Positions 1 through 8,212 are shown, numbered from the stretch's first letter. The stretch is 64,000 bases of DNA from an uncultured Cocleimonas sp. (GCF_947495625.1 NZ_CANLZW010000023.1:16492-80491), one strand, 5' to 3'. Numbers and translations are program-made. Notes: generated from the letters alone by a model not told the origin.

Positions 1-759
1 AAAAGGGAATATTCTGAGATTTCTCGCGACTTCTAGCGACACCCTGCCCATAGGAACAATACCACTACCAAGTCCTGCCAGAGTCATTTGCACGATGGAA
101 TCGGTTGAATCTAGTTCCATCGCTTCGTCTACGTTTAGATGAAACTGCTTTAACGCTTTATCAATTTGAATACCTAGACCAGCGTTTCGATTGAGTCGAA
201 TGAAATGATCGGCTTCGAGGGCTTCCCGCCACGACTTTGGGTTTTTCGTTAAATCTGAAATCACCACTAGCGGCTCGCTGAAAATCGGAATTCGCTCCAT
301 AGATTCAGGTAACTCTGTCGCGTCACTGACAATTGCAGCATCCAATTCTTTGCGCATTACCCGCCGCATCAAAACTTGCGACTGACCTTCTTCGATGCGC
401 ACCCTTACCTCGGGATAACGCCTTACCAACGAACGTAATGTTTCGGGTAATAATGACGGGGTGATACCATTGATTGAACCTATCGATAATCGACCACGAA
501 TCGTACCCTCAGCCGCGGTAGATTTGAAATCATCAAACTCCTCTACCAGCTTACGCGCGCGCTCTAACAATGACTCACCCATTGTATTTATTCGGGGTGG
601 TCGCAGTGAACGATCAAACAATTGTAGATTTAACTCCTCCTCCAATTGTCGGATTTGCTGACTAACCGCTGCGGGTGTAATAAACAATAACTCCGCCGCG
701 TCCGCAAACGAATCGGCTTCCGCTACGGTTATTAACGCTTGTAAATGTCTCATCTCCAT
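1..759 (-). CDS. LysR-family transcriptional regulator, 3' end cut by window edge
   Basis: The minus-strand frame is open from an ATG at 759 (MEMRHLQALITV) to the window edge, about 253 codons without a stop, so only the last few dozen residues should be missing. The N-terminus is a LysR winged helix-turn-helix: ADAAELLFITPAAVSQQIRQ, then LEEELNLQLFDR. A LysR substrate-binding domain follows, with a typical late segment (GIVPMGRVSLEVAR) close to the edge. A second ATG at 753 is equally possible as start. The target genes cannot be told: the neighbour to the right is not divergent, and whatever lies left of the window is unseen. Family assignment is secure; function is unknown. Confidence 0.9.
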   Translation of the reverse strand, partial: MEMRHLQALITVAEADSFADAAELLFITPAAVSQQIRQLEEELNLQLFDRSLRPPRINTMGESLLERARKLVEEFDDFKSTAAEGTIRGRLSIGSINGITPSLLPETLRSLVRRYPEVRVRIEEGQSQVLMRRVMRKELDAAIVSDATELPESMERIPIFSEPLVVISDLTKNPKSWREALEADHFIRLNRNAGLGIQIDKALKQFHLNVDEAMELDSTDSIVQMTLAGLGSGIVPMGRVSLEVARNLRIFPF

Positions 760-768
760 AGATTAAGT

Positions 769-782
769 ATAGATTAATCTAT
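769..782. promoter_or_regulatory. Palindrome upstream of the LysR gene, possible autoregulatory operator
   Basis: ATAGATTAATCTAT is a perfect 14-bp palindrome that ends about 10 bases upstream of the LysR start codon. Its position fits an autoregulatory LysR-type operator, but AT-rich palindromes arise easily by chance here. Confidence 0.3.
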
Positions 783-1003
783 ATATGAATAACTATCTTT
801 TGATTTGAGTTCTACTAACAATTTATACACGTTTGATTAACTGCATTCATATAAATTACACATTGAAGACAATCACGAAAACAATCAAAGAGTTCGCGCC
901 TTATTTAGTAATTATTACTGTATTGGTCGCTTTTAATTTACCGTTTTTATTGACCTGAGTTAAAACTAAATAACAATGAATAAAACGAGACAGCTAAATA
1001 AGA

Positions 1004-1294
1004 TCAATCATTCTCATCAATAGTAGCAACACCTTTTGCAGTCAATTCCACATAGATGCTTTTCGCATTATTCAAGACTAAATCATCGATGCTTTCTGTA
1101 AGTGATAACAGCGGTACTTTATTGGCAGTTTCTTCAGTTTGGCCAACTTTGCAATCGAAGCTCCAATACTTGGCGTCTGCCGGTAGGTTTTTGCTACGTT
1201 CTTTTTTCAGGAATTTTTTGATCTCGTGTTTAATCGAATCGACGATACGAGGTGTTTTGATTTTTGGGTGTTCTAGCTTAAAAGTCTTTTTCAT
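1004..1294 (-). CDS. DUF6172 family small protein
   Basis: A 96-residue cytoplasmic protein, very rich in Lys at the N-terminus (MKKTFKLEHPKIKTPRIVDS), then a region beginning AKYWSFDCKVG and an acidic end. The pattern of the N-terminal HPKIKxPR-type segment, a basic KKFLKKERSK stretch and the WSFDC segment matches my recollection of the DUF6172 family found in many gammaproteobacteria. No enzymatic motif is visible. It is a single-gene unit flanked by long non-coding stretches. Function unknown. Confidence 0.65.
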   Translation of the reverse strand: MKKTFKLEHPKIKTPRIVDSIKHEIKKFLKKERSKNLPADAKYWSFDCKVGQTEETANKVPLLSLTESIDDLVLNNAKSIYVELTAKGVATIDEND

Positions 1295-1628
1295 TGGAAT
1301 CCTAGTGGGATGAGTCTTTCATTAGCCATCAACTACAGCTAATAAATAATTTAAGAGTAAATACAGAACGCAGAATAGCGTCTAACGGCGCGCAGTGTAC
1401 ATTTGAAAGAATGATACTACAAGATCTAGCGTTCGGATGAATTAAGGCGGGATTAGATGAATTTAAGAAGGGTCTGGAAATATCGAAACAGATTAATAGT
1501 ATCACCCCCCTACTTTAAAAAAGTGCTCAAAAGTAGGGGGGTGACTTAAAGGTATGAATACGTTATTTAGTGGTTTCTACAAATCATAACGACTGCATCA
1601 GCGACCAAACGTAATCACAGTAATTTGC
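1295..1628. other. Intergenic region with a head-to-head repeat pair
   Basis: No credible gene. AT-rich sequence whose only notable content is the paired dispersed repeat at 1501-1547. Confidence 0.7.
1501..1547. repeat. Dispersed C6 repeat, head-to-head pair (terminator-like hairpin)
   Basis: Two copies of the window-wide repeat face each other: TCACCCCCCTACTTT (1502-1516) and AAAGTAGGGGGGTGA (1530-1544). Together they form a perfect 15-bp stem around a 13-nt loop. The minus-strand copy lies about 85 bases 3' of the DUF2892 gene and could end its transcript. Confidence 0.85.
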
Positions 1629-1826
1629 TTAAGATTTATTCTTCTTCACAGAACAGGTATTAATACCAAACATCGCATATGGAGGGCACCAACCGATCAA
1701 ACCTGTTAACAACGGTACAGCACCAACAGCACCCCACCAGTTTTTCGCATACACACCCCAGGCAATAATAACCAAACCTGCGACAATTCTAATAATACGT
1801 TCGTATTTTCCGACATTAACATTCAT
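1629..1826 (-). CDS. YgaP-like DUF2892 small inner-membrane protein
   Basis: A 65-residue protein beginning MNVNVGKYERIIRIVAGL. The N-terminal NVGxxERxIRxVxG pattern and the two hydrophobic segments (about residues 11-28 and 32-50) with GWCPPY between them and the tail are characteristic of DUF2892, the membrane part of YgaP. The rhodanese domain of YgaP is absent. The frame is open upstream to 1955, but the start at 1826 is chosen because AAGGAG lies about 8 bases in front of it and because the family begins here. It probably sits in the inner membrane; the role is unknown, though the family is often linked to sulfur metabolism. Confidence 0.8.
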   Translation of the reverse strand: MNVNVGKYERIIRIVAGLVIIAWGVYAKNWWGAVGAVPLLTGLIGWCPPYAMFGINTCSVKKNKS

Positions 1827-2594
1827 TTCAATTAACTCCTTGTAAGTTAAATTGTAGGTTAAACACTCATCCGTAAAGATGAGAATTAACAAGAATCCAA
1901 GGTTCGTTTTTCGGGGAACTCGCCTTATACCAGCAAACACTTGTTTACTGGTCACTGCTAAAATTTATACCCATCAGATAACAATGTCTATTAGAATATT
2001 CTAATGTATTGAAATGAATTATTGGTGAATTGGTTTAGGCCGAAATGCAAAGAACAAACAATCGCCGTACTTTTCCAGTTTTTTCTCGCCCTTTCACACT
2101 CTTTCACCTATTGAAAATATACGATTCAGTTGAATGCACCATTTTAAAACTTAAATAACCTAAAATAGATCTTAAGTATTCAGAAAACTTTTTTCATTCA
2201 TAAGATAAAAAACTTGATTATTTTTTTTCGTCAACTTGTCCACAATATCTGTGGATAAGTCTGTGCATATCACTGTGCATTAAGTCTTGAAGCCTCGCTA
2301 GAAGCAGGCGCTTTACAGATTGGTCAATTTTTAACCACTTGGTATTAACATATGTTTATCAATGACTTACAGAGCTTAATTAATCAATAAAAACAAAAAA
2401 CGAGCGGATGTTACATTTTTATGACATTTTAATGCTTGCTTTTTTGCTTGTGAATAAATCAGAAAAAATCCAGATTTAAGCCTCGATTTCGCTAAGTCAT
2501 TGTTAAGTTTAGATTAAGGTGATTTAGTGCAGAGCAGATTGAAATAGATATCAATTACCCATCAATACAACAAATATTTAAAACAGGATAATTT
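1827..2594. other. Long AT-rich non-coding region
   Basis: About 770 bases without a convincing gene. It contains A/T runs (2190-2228), the DnaA-box-like cluster at 2236-2282, and further AT-rich sequence towards the small reading frame at 2595. Neither tRNA nor a clear terminator was recognised. Confidence 0.6.
2236..2282. promoter_or_regulatory. Cluster of four DnaA-box-like 9-mers
   Basis: TTGTCCACA (2236-2244) is one mismatch from the DnaA box TTATCCACA. TGTGGATAA (2250-2258) is its perfect reverse complement. TGTGCATAT (2262-2270) and TGTGCATTA (2274-2282) are related variants. The last three share an orientation and are spaced exactly 12 bases apart. A T-run and AT-rich sequence lie immediately left (2190-2228), as an unwinding element would. 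The pattern resembles an origin or other DnaA-binding locus, but no classical origin neighbour (dnaA, dnaN, rpmH, mnmG) is present. Confidence 0.45.
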
Positions 2595-2831
2595 ATGAAT
2601 ATGCAAGGTCATTCAAAAGCAAAAAAATACGGCTCTGGATTATTCCCGATGTACTTTTTTGTTTGCGGTAATGAATTTATTAGTTATAGCCCAGAGAGTC
2701 TGAACTCTTTGATTTATTATCGATCTGATAATGGGCATCTTATAATTCAGAATGTTAACGACCCTGCCCCTTTTTATATGCCTAATATAAGTCTAACTAC
2801 TTTTTTCTTTGATGGCTCCTTTATTTGCTGA
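2595..2831 (+). CDS. Small hypothetical protein, doubtful
   Basis: A 78-codon frame starting ATG at 2595 behind AGGATAATTT, a spacing similar to other starts here. The product is hydrophobic and aromatic-rich (LFPMYFFVCGNEF, LTTFFFDGSF) and I do not recognise it. The final codons and the stop lie inside a 19-bp tandem repeat (2810-2866), so the 3' end may be repeat-derived. It could be a chance frame in a gene-poor region. Confidence 0.25.
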   Translation: MNMQGHSKAKKYGSGLFPMYFFVCGNEFISYSPESLNSLIYYRSDNGHLIIQNVNDPAPFYMPNISLTTFFFDGSFIC

Positions 2832-2866
2832 TGGCTCCTTTATTTGCTGATGGCTCCTTTATTAGT
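2810..2866 (+). repeat. Tandem repeat, three units of 19 bp
   Basis: The unit TGATGGCTCCTTTATTTGC occurs at 2810-2828 and 2829-2847 without a mismatch, and at 2848-2866 with changes at its end. It lies between the doubtful 2595 frame and the PGPGW-like gene. Confidence 0.9.
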
Positions 2867-2909
2867 TGGTGACTCAGTGCGAAAACAGCCATAAAATAGA
2901 TCCAATATA

Positions 2910-3332
2910 ATGCAGAACTTATTCGATAAATTACCCTTTAATCCTGAATGGTTGATAGCCCTTGCTATTGCCTCTCTAGTGCTGTTCTTACTATCCTTAA
3001 TTTTTATTCCGTGGTTAATAACACGCTTACCCAGTGATTATTTTACCGATGAAACACGTCATATATCGAAAACCCGTGACACTCATCCATTAATTTATTA
3101 TTCCTTACGATTTTCCAAAAACATACTCGGAGGGTTCTTAATTATTGCAGGCATATTTATGCTGGTGTTACCAGGACAGGGAATTTTAACCATTTTGGTC
3201 GGCGTAGTATTCGCTGATTTTCCGGGGAAATTTAGACTACTACGCAAAATCGCACAACAGCCTCCCGTTTTCAAAACGATGAACTGGATACGTAAAAAAA
3301 CCAATAAAGAACCACTGCAAGAACCAATTTAG
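2910..3332 (+). CDS. PGPGW-like transmembrane protein
   Basis: A 140-residue membrane protein. Residues about 14-37 form a first hydrophobic segment (LIALAIASLVLFLLSLIFI). The second part has a hydrophobic hairpin around LVLPGQGILTILVGVVFADFPGK, which matches the PGPGW-type putative transmembrane family (a glycine/proline turn between two helices followed by a basic tail). The C-terminus is basic and cytoplasmic in style. It stands alone; a copy of the dispersed repeat follows the stop by about 30 bases. Function unknown. Confidence 0.65.
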   Translation: MQNLFDKLPFNPEWLIALAIASLVLFLLSLIFIPWLITRLPSDYFTDETRHISKTRDTHPLIYYSLRFSKNILGGFLIIAGIFMLVLPGQGILTILVGVVFADFPGKFRLLRKIAQQPPVFKTMNWIRKKTNKEPLQEPI

Positions 3333-3361
3333 AAAAAGAGCAGGAATGGCTTTAATCTAAT

Positions 3362-3390
3362 GTCACCCCCCTACTTTTAAGCACAAATTT
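3362..3390 (+). repeat. Dispersed C6 repeat, 3' of the PGPGW-like gene
   Basis: GTCACCCCCCTACTTTT followed by AAGCACAAATTTT. It is in the sense orientation, about 30 bases after the stop codon of the gene ending at 3332. Confidence 0.85.
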
Positions 3391-3595
3391 TATCTAACAA
3401 TTTAATTAAAATTAAATATTTTAGAGATTCTTAATTTGCTATGGCTTTTAAAACACTAAACATAATCCGCGAATCAAAAGGTAGAAACCTAATAACTCCA
3501 TAGTCACACCAATAAGCGAAACTAAGCCCTGGCAGGAGTGGAGAGAAAGTTGAAAAAGAAGCGAGGATAAAGAGAGCTTAGCAAGAGCCAATCAA

Positions 3596-4030
3596 TCAAG
3601 CACTGTTTACTGCTCGAATCGTAGGGTACAAATGCTCAATTTCACTTTGGATTCGGGAAAGCACCATCTCAAACATCTCATCGGTTTCCCTCATAAACTT
3701 CTCATGATTCTTACCGATAGAAAGTGCCTGACTGCTTTTATTACACCACTTCTTCACATAACTATTCATAATCCGCTTAATCTCCTGAGACCCAGACATA
3801 AAATTCTTAGCGGTATTATTAATCTCAGAAGAAGAATGCCTTAGTAAATCCGTATAAAGATTCGCCTCAACATCATGCATATGCTCGTTAACCCTATCAA
3901 TATAATTGAAAAACAACTTACAGCAAGTCTCCGAATCACAAATCAAACGATCTTTAAGCAGAATAGCCAACACATTCGAAAGCTCAGTAATCTTATGGTT
4001 TTGCTCATTCAACTCATCATAGGTAATCAT
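3596..4030 (-). CDS. Hemerythrin-like HHE-domain protein
   Basis: A 144-residue all-helical protein beginning MITYDELNEQNHKITEL. His/Glu/Asp residues are spaced along the predicted helices (NEQNHK near residue 12, NEHMHDVEANLY mid-protein, GKNHEKF late) as in hemerythrin-type four-helix bundles that hold a di-iron site for O2, NO or redox sensing. The start at 4030 is preferred over 4048 because AGAGGATAATT precedes it. It is a single gene with no informative neighbour. The assignment rests on pattern only and could be another helical-bundle family. Confidence 0.5.
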   Translation of the reverse strand: MITYDELNEQNHKITELSNVLAILLKDRLICDSETCCKLFFNYIDRVNEHMHDVEANLYTDLLRHSSSEINNTAKNFMSGSQEIKRIMNSYVKKWCNKSSQALSIGKNHEKFMRETDEMFEMVLSRIQSEIEHLYPTIRAVNSA

Positions 4031-4504
4031 AATTATCCTCTCAGGCATTAGTAACTAAAAACACAATCACTATATGATTAATTACAAAGCAAATTATTGA
4101 TCTGCATTAAGAATGGTAAATTTTATTTTCAACAGCAGCAGACAGAATCTAAAACGAAAAGCCAAATAAATGGCTGGTTATTAATATGATTAGGAATAAA
4201 AAAATTGAGTTAGATGATCTTTGAATGATTTTAAGTCACCCCCCTACTTTCAGGCTGTTTTTTGAAAAAGTGCCTATAAGTAGGGGGGTGTACTTTTATC
4301 TATTGTTTTTGAGAGAGCTTCTTTGGACAACAACCCCCGATTACCAGCGCTCATGCCACAATCACCTCTCGGATCAATTCTTGATCTTTCGAGACGATTT
4401 TAAACACCCATGATTTATGTCACCAAGTACTTTTCCTGTCTATGCTAGGGTAAACATGGGGATACAAAATCATCTATCTATTAGAAAAAAGCTGGAGATA
4501 AACC
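4031..4504. other. Divergent intergenic region with a repeat pair
   Basis: Non-coding sequence between the hemerythrin-like gene (minus) and the cytochrome gene (plus). It holds the head-to-head dispersed repeat at 4235-4290. A short open frame crossing that hairpin is not considered a gene. Confidence 0.65.
4235..4290. repeat. Dispersed C6 repeat, head-to-head pair with extended stem
   Basis: GTCACCCCCCTACTTT (4235-4250) and AAGTAGGGGGGTG (4278-4290) are inverted copies. Inside them AGGC (4252-4255) and GCCT (4272-4275) extend the pairing, so the whole unit can fold into a long hairpin. It lies between divergent genes, so it is not obviously a terminator for either. Confidence 0.85.
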
Positions 4505-4981
4505 GTGCGAAATTCACAAGCAATACATAAGAGTAAAATCAACTTTAGTGCTGCAATCATCGCCGGGTGTGCCATTCTGCTCAGTGTTGCTAGCGTTAAC
4601 GCGCTGGATAAAAAAGCTCAGCTTAAGCTAGGCGAAATGGAATATCTAAATAACTGTGCAGCCTGCCATGGAAGAGATGGCAAGGGCAGTGGTCCTGTCG
4701 CAGAAGCACTTACAAACAAGCCATACGATTTAACAATGATCTCGAAAAAGTACAGTGGCAAGTTTCCTGAAGACTTCGTCTACAAGGTTATCGTCGGCCA
4801 TGACATTATCAATTCACATGGCGAAACGGATATGGCGGTTTGGGGTGACCGTTATACATCTAAGGCAATTGAAACCGATGAAAGCATTGCGTTTCCCCTT
4901 CACGAACAGGATACTCAGGCGATGATTTTGGGTCGTATTACTTCACTAATAGGGTATTTGGAATCGATTCAAGCTAAGTGA
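4505..4981 (+). CDS. Periplasmic class I cytochrome c
   Basis: A 158-residue secreted monohaem cytochrome. Residues 1-33 are a Sec signal peptide (basic start, hydrophobic IIAGCAILLSVASVNA). The haem-binding CAACH is at residues 51-55, in the usual EYLNNCAACHGRDGKGSG context. A Met in DMAVWG (about residue 119) could be the distal ligand. The start is GTG with GGAG about 7 bases before it. It presumably carries electrons in the periplasm; no oxidase or reductase gene is adjacent, so the partner is unknown. Confidence 0.9.
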   Translation: MRNSQAIHKSKINFSAAIIAGCAILLSVASVNALDKKAQLKLGEMEYLNNCAACHGRDGKGSGPVAEALTNKPYDLTMISKKYSGKFPEDFVYKVIVGHDIINSHGETDMAVWGDRYTSKAIETDESIAFPLHEQDTQAMILGRITSLIGYLESIQAK

Positions 4982-5024
4982 TTTATTAGTATTAGTGATT
5001 AATGCTTGTGTTTGATGATTATGA

Positions 5025-5912
5025 TTAGGTATTAAAACCATCTTTATCGGTTCCTACATCCTCATTGCTATTATAATCACTGTCATCACGACGTTCATAT
5101 TCTGCAATTAACTGTGCGCCAAACAAAAGTATGATTGCTGCCATTTCCAGAAATAACAGTGCAACGATGGTGGTGGCTAATGAGCCGTATATGAGGTTGA
5201 CCATCGATAAAGTTGAAAAATACCAGACGAGAATATGTCGGGTTGCTTCCCACAGTATCACTACTGCAATACTTCCTATAAATGCATGACTAAATGAAAT
5301 TTTGCCTACTGGCATTACCATGTAAAACGAGGTTAGTAAAAGTGTTAAACCGATCATGCCGAGTCCGTATAAAAATACACCGGTCACATTATTCATTTGC
5401 CAGGTCCAGATGAATACCGTGATCTGGTTTTGATCGAGCATATTCATGGCACCACTGATTAGCGTGATAATAAGTATGCTGAACCCTAAAAGTGCAATGT
5501 AAATGTAGGGAATGATCGCAGATATCAGGAAATGCCGACGATGGATGACGACACGATGAAAGAAGATCACTGACATCGCATTTTCCAGCACTGTAAACGC
5601 CATAGAACTGAAAAAGACTAGCACTAACAAGACTAACCAGCTGACGGTTTCTCGATGATCTATAAAGGTCGCTATTTGCTGTGTCAGCACTTGGGATTGA
5701 TCGCCAATCAACAGGCTGAGGTTATTCTGAACAATAGCGAGTAGTTGTTCTTCTGCAAAAAAATGTGAAAGTCCCGTTAAAATTAAGGTGAACAGCGGAA
5801 TTATAGATAGCAATGTGTAATAGGCGATTGCACCGGATAACAGAATACCCTGATTTGCCCTGAACCTGATTAGGGCGTTTTTAATGAATTGGAAATAGGG
5901 TTTTAAAAACAT
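5025..5912 (-). CDS. YihY/UPF0761 family inner-membrane protein
   Basis: A 295-residue polytopic membrane protein with about six hydrophobic segments. GAIAYYTLLSIIPLFTLIL (from about residue 27) and the later GSLATTIVALLFLEMAAIILLFGAQLIAEY are typical of the YihY (formerly RNase BN / BrkB-like) family. The C-terminus is a short acidic tail. It is convergent with the cytochrome gene and separated from it by about 40 bases. The molecular function of the family is unsettled. Confidence 0.9.
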   Translation of the reverse strand: MFLKPYFQFIKNALIRFRANQGILLSGAIAYYTLLSIIPLFTLILTGLSHFFAEEQLLAIVQNNLSLLIGDQSQVLTQQIATFIDHRETVSWLVLLVLVFFSSMAFTVLENAMSVIFFHRVVIHRRHFLISAIIPYIYIALLGFSILIITLISGAMNMLDQNQITVFIWTWQMNNVTGVFLYGLGMIGLTLLLTSFYMVMPVGKISFSHAFIGSIAVVILWEATRHILVWYFSTLSMVNLIYGSLATTIVALLFLEMAAIILLFGAQLIAEYERRDDSDYNSNEDVGTDKDGFNT

Positions 5913-6270
5913 TTGAGCGGATCCAGTGGCATAATTCTTCCTGTATGACAGTCAGCAGAGTATAAAGGATAAGCTGATAAAACTAATGACATGACTCAAG
6001 CAGTCTTTCTGTTTGTAAAAATAACTGGTTTTAAAGGTTTACGCTGTTAGCGACTTTAAAAAAAATTTTAAAAAATGGCACATAGCATCGTATTAATTCA
6101 TTAAACAGATTTTTGATTGGAATGAACCGATGAGAATATATTAGACGTTGCTACTGTTTCGTTTTTGCAATCGGCTGTTTGTAGCTTTCGCGAGTTCGTA
6201 GCTTTCGCGAGTTCGTAGCTTTCGCTATGATGTTAATATAAATCTTTCGTGCTAATTAGAGGTAACTATT
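5913..6270. other. Intergenic region with a short tandem repeat
   Basis: AT-rich non-coding sequence between divergent genes. The only structure I see is the 17-bp tandem repeat at 6181-6228, directly upstream of the DUF1840 gene. Confidence 0.6.
6181..6228 (+). repeat. Tandem repeat, 17-bp unit, about 2.8 copies
   Basis: GTAGCTTTCGCGAGTTC occurs at 6181-6197 and 6198-6214 exactly, followed by GTAGCTTTCGC at 6215-6225. It lies about 45 bases upstream of the DUF1840 start, in the expected promoter zone. Confidence 0.9.
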
Positions 6271-6603
6271 ATGTTAGTAAAATTCAGTAGTACATCGGGT
6301 CAAACGCTTTCCATGTTTGAAGATCAGGCGAAAAAAATGCTTCGCGCAATGGATATGACTGGGAATATTCCCGGTGCAATTAATCCTGAAGATCTTCAGG
6401 CGGCGCTTGATCATCTTGAAGCCTCTATAGAAGCCGAAGCGAAAACAGAAAAACCAATGGAGTTTGGCGACGAGGTTTTTGATGATGAACGCAAAGCCAT
6501 AGAAAGACAGATTGTCAGCGCTAAAGCCCGCGCATTTCCATTGATGGAGTTATTACGATTATCGATTAAACAACAGAAGAGCGTTATGTGGGAGTATGAG
6601 TAG
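6271..6603 (+). CDS. DUF1840 family protein
   Basis: A 110-residue cytoplasmic protein with MLVKFSSTSGQTLSMFEDQA at the start, GNIPGAINPEDLQAALDHLE in the middle and a helical C-terminus (ARAFPLMELLRLSIKQQ). This order matches DUF1840, a small conserved proteobacterial family without known function. AGAGGT precedes the ATG at a suitable distance. A second small gene follows after about 145 bases on the same strand. Confidence 0.85.
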   Translation: MLVKFSSTSGQTLSMFEDQAKKMLRAMDMTGNIPGAINPEDLQAALDHLEASIEAEAKTEKPMEFGDEVFDDERKAIERQIVSAKARAFPLMELLRLSIKQQKSVMWEYE

Positions 6604-6749
6604 CCAAGATATCGGATTGCGTTTCTTATCTTGGTTTCTTAACACAGCGTCTTGCTATACACTGCTCCACACGCTTTTCGACGAGCTTTTTATACGTTCA
6701 ATCGAAATTAAATACGAGATAACTAAGTAATAAATTAAGAGACAACTAA

Positions 6750-7004
6750 GTGACAAATATAAAAGAAAAATTCCTTAAAAACCTTGAAGCACAGCTTCGT
6801 GAGTCTATGACTGTGGCGAGAGCTGGCGGTAAGATTGCTGATGCAGATAAGCATCGCTGCGAAGGTTTTATGCAGGCAGGAGTTGAGTTAGAGCTTGTGA
6901 CTGACGAAGATATTCAGGAATTAATAAAAGCCGTGCATATAAGTGTTTATGGGGAGTCAATTACTGCGCGCCGTGGTAAAGAAAAGTTGGGAAGCCTACA
7001 CTAG
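6750..7004 (+). CDS. Small conserved-looking hypothetical protein
   Basis: An 84-residue soluble protein starting with GTG (MTNIKEKFLKNLEAQLRES). It looks helical, with an acidic central part and a basic end (ARRGKEKLG). I do not recognise the family. The coding-like composition, a possible ribosome-binding GAGAC upstream and a terminator-like hairpin 30 bases after the stop support a real gene. It may share a transcript with the DUF1840 gene. Confidence 0.6.
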   Translation: MTNIKEKFLKNLEAQLRESMTVARAGGKIADADKHRCEGFMQAGVELELVTDEDIQELIKAVHISVYGESITARRGKEKLGSLH

Positions 7005-7033
7005 GGCTTCATTCGCTCTAAGACTTAGCCAAG

Positions 7034-7050
7034 CCGCTAAATAGCGGTTT
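7034..7050 (+). terminator. Short hairpin after the 6750 gene
   Basis: CCGCTA, loop AA, TAGCGG, then TTT. A compact 6-bp stem 30 bases after the stop at 7004. The T-run is weak, so termination is likely but not certain. Confidence 0.5.
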
Positions 7051-7090
7051 AATACAGCAATCTGAATAACACAAATAATAACTGTTATTA

Positions 7091-8110
7091 CTAATTTTCC
7101 CTCACGACAAAATCATCAAAGTAAATATATTCATCATGCGGATGCGCTGAGCTTTCAGGCGTATTACCACCAAAAAAAGTACTGAAGAGTATGGAATCTA
7201 TAGCTAATTCAGGTACATCACGAAAACGTATATTAGTGCAATCGACAACGAGCTTGTCATCGAGCCAGATTTTTAGTTGTCCGTCACGATTACCTTCTGC
7301 AATATAATCTCCGATAGCAACACTATCTGTGTTTTTTTCCGGAATCGTATTCATCTTAATGAATTGTTTTATTTTATAGATACGCTCTGTTTTAAATCGG
7401 AATTCGTATTCATCTGCTGCCCATTCGGATAAACATTTTTTACTGCTGTCATCATCGAAGGTGAAGTACTTATTACGTTTAATAACGCATAATTCGTGAT
7501 CTAAACCATAACGTGGGCAAGCATCTTGATTGTATTTGTCATTGCGCATATCCGGATAGTAAAGATAACCAAGTCCGCGACCTAATTGCCCCCACATGAT
7601 ACGAGATGTCCAACCGTTTTTTCCGTTTGCCTTTGCGCCGCCACTGATGGTTTCTCCACCCATTAAACCGGGGAGTTTGCCGCCGAAGAGTCCTTCTCGA
7701 TCATATAAAAAACCTTCTTTAAACATGACTTTATATTCGAGCGAGAGCTGTTCGTATTTTTTAGGAAATTTCATCACCCAGGTTGCACCAGAAAGCGCTG
7801 AACCGAAGAGGTTTTCAGGGTATTTAATTTTTAACATGTGGCTATCGTGTTCGCCAACTTTCCTATCAACGACATTCACACGGTGCTGGCTTACTCCGAA
7901 ATTTAAAAAATTAACTTTGGTGCTTAAGCTTTGTAGATTAGGCCAGTCTTCGATAAGGTCTTCTGAAGTGTATAAACCCGTTTCGCGCTGTTCGAAATCT
8001 TGACAGAAGATGGGTTTTGGGCTTTCTTGTTCTCTACAAAAATCGGGAGAAGCGAAGAGTGAATGGGTGGCGGATAATGATAGAAAAAATAATAAAAATC
8101 TTGGGAACAT
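7091..8110 (-). CDS. Secreted PL14-like polysaccharide lyase
   Basis: A 339-residue protein with a Sec signal peptide (MFPRFLLFFLSLSATHSLFA). The core carries YKVMFKEGF, GLFGGKLPGLMGG and NGWTSRIMWGQLGRGLGYLYYP, then KIWLDDKLVVDC and DSILFSTFFGG near the end. This is the beta-jelly-roll pattern of polysaccharide lyase family 14 and related alginate or glucuronan lyases. It probably acts in the periplasm or outside the cell on an acidic polysaccharide. No transporter or uronate-metabolism gene is adjacent. The substrate cannot be read from sequence. Confidence 0.7.
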   Translation of the reverse strand: MFPRFLLFFLSLSATHSLFASPDFCREQESPKPIFCQDFEQRETGLYTSEDLIEDWPNLQSLSTKVNFLNFGVSQHRVNVVDRKVGEHDSHMLKIKYPENLFGSALSGATWVMKFPKKYEQLSLEYKVMFKEGFLYDREGLFGGKLPGLMGGETISGGAKANGKNGWTSRIMWGQLGRGLGYLYYPDMRNDKYNQDACPRYGLDHELCVIKRNKYFTFDDDSSKKCLSEWAADEYEFRFKTERIYKIKQFIKMNTIPEKNTDSVAIGDYIAEGNRDGQLKIWLDDKLVVDCTNIRFRDVPELAIDSILFSTFFGGNTPESSAHPHDEYIYFDDFVVREN

Positions 8111-8212
8111 ATAGCTTCACTTTGAATAATTAAACAGCGAGTTTTTGTTGCAGTTTATCCTATTTATTCTAATAAATACTGTTAGATATAAATACTTGAT
8201 GAGGCTTTTTAT

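Noticed and set aside
461..661. Plus-strand frame of 66 codons
   Set aside because: It is antisense to the LysR coding region, whose protein is clear.
4225..4413. Open frame of 62 codons across the repeat pair
   Set aside because: Its sequence is made by the repeat hairpin and it has no ribosome-binding site or coding look.
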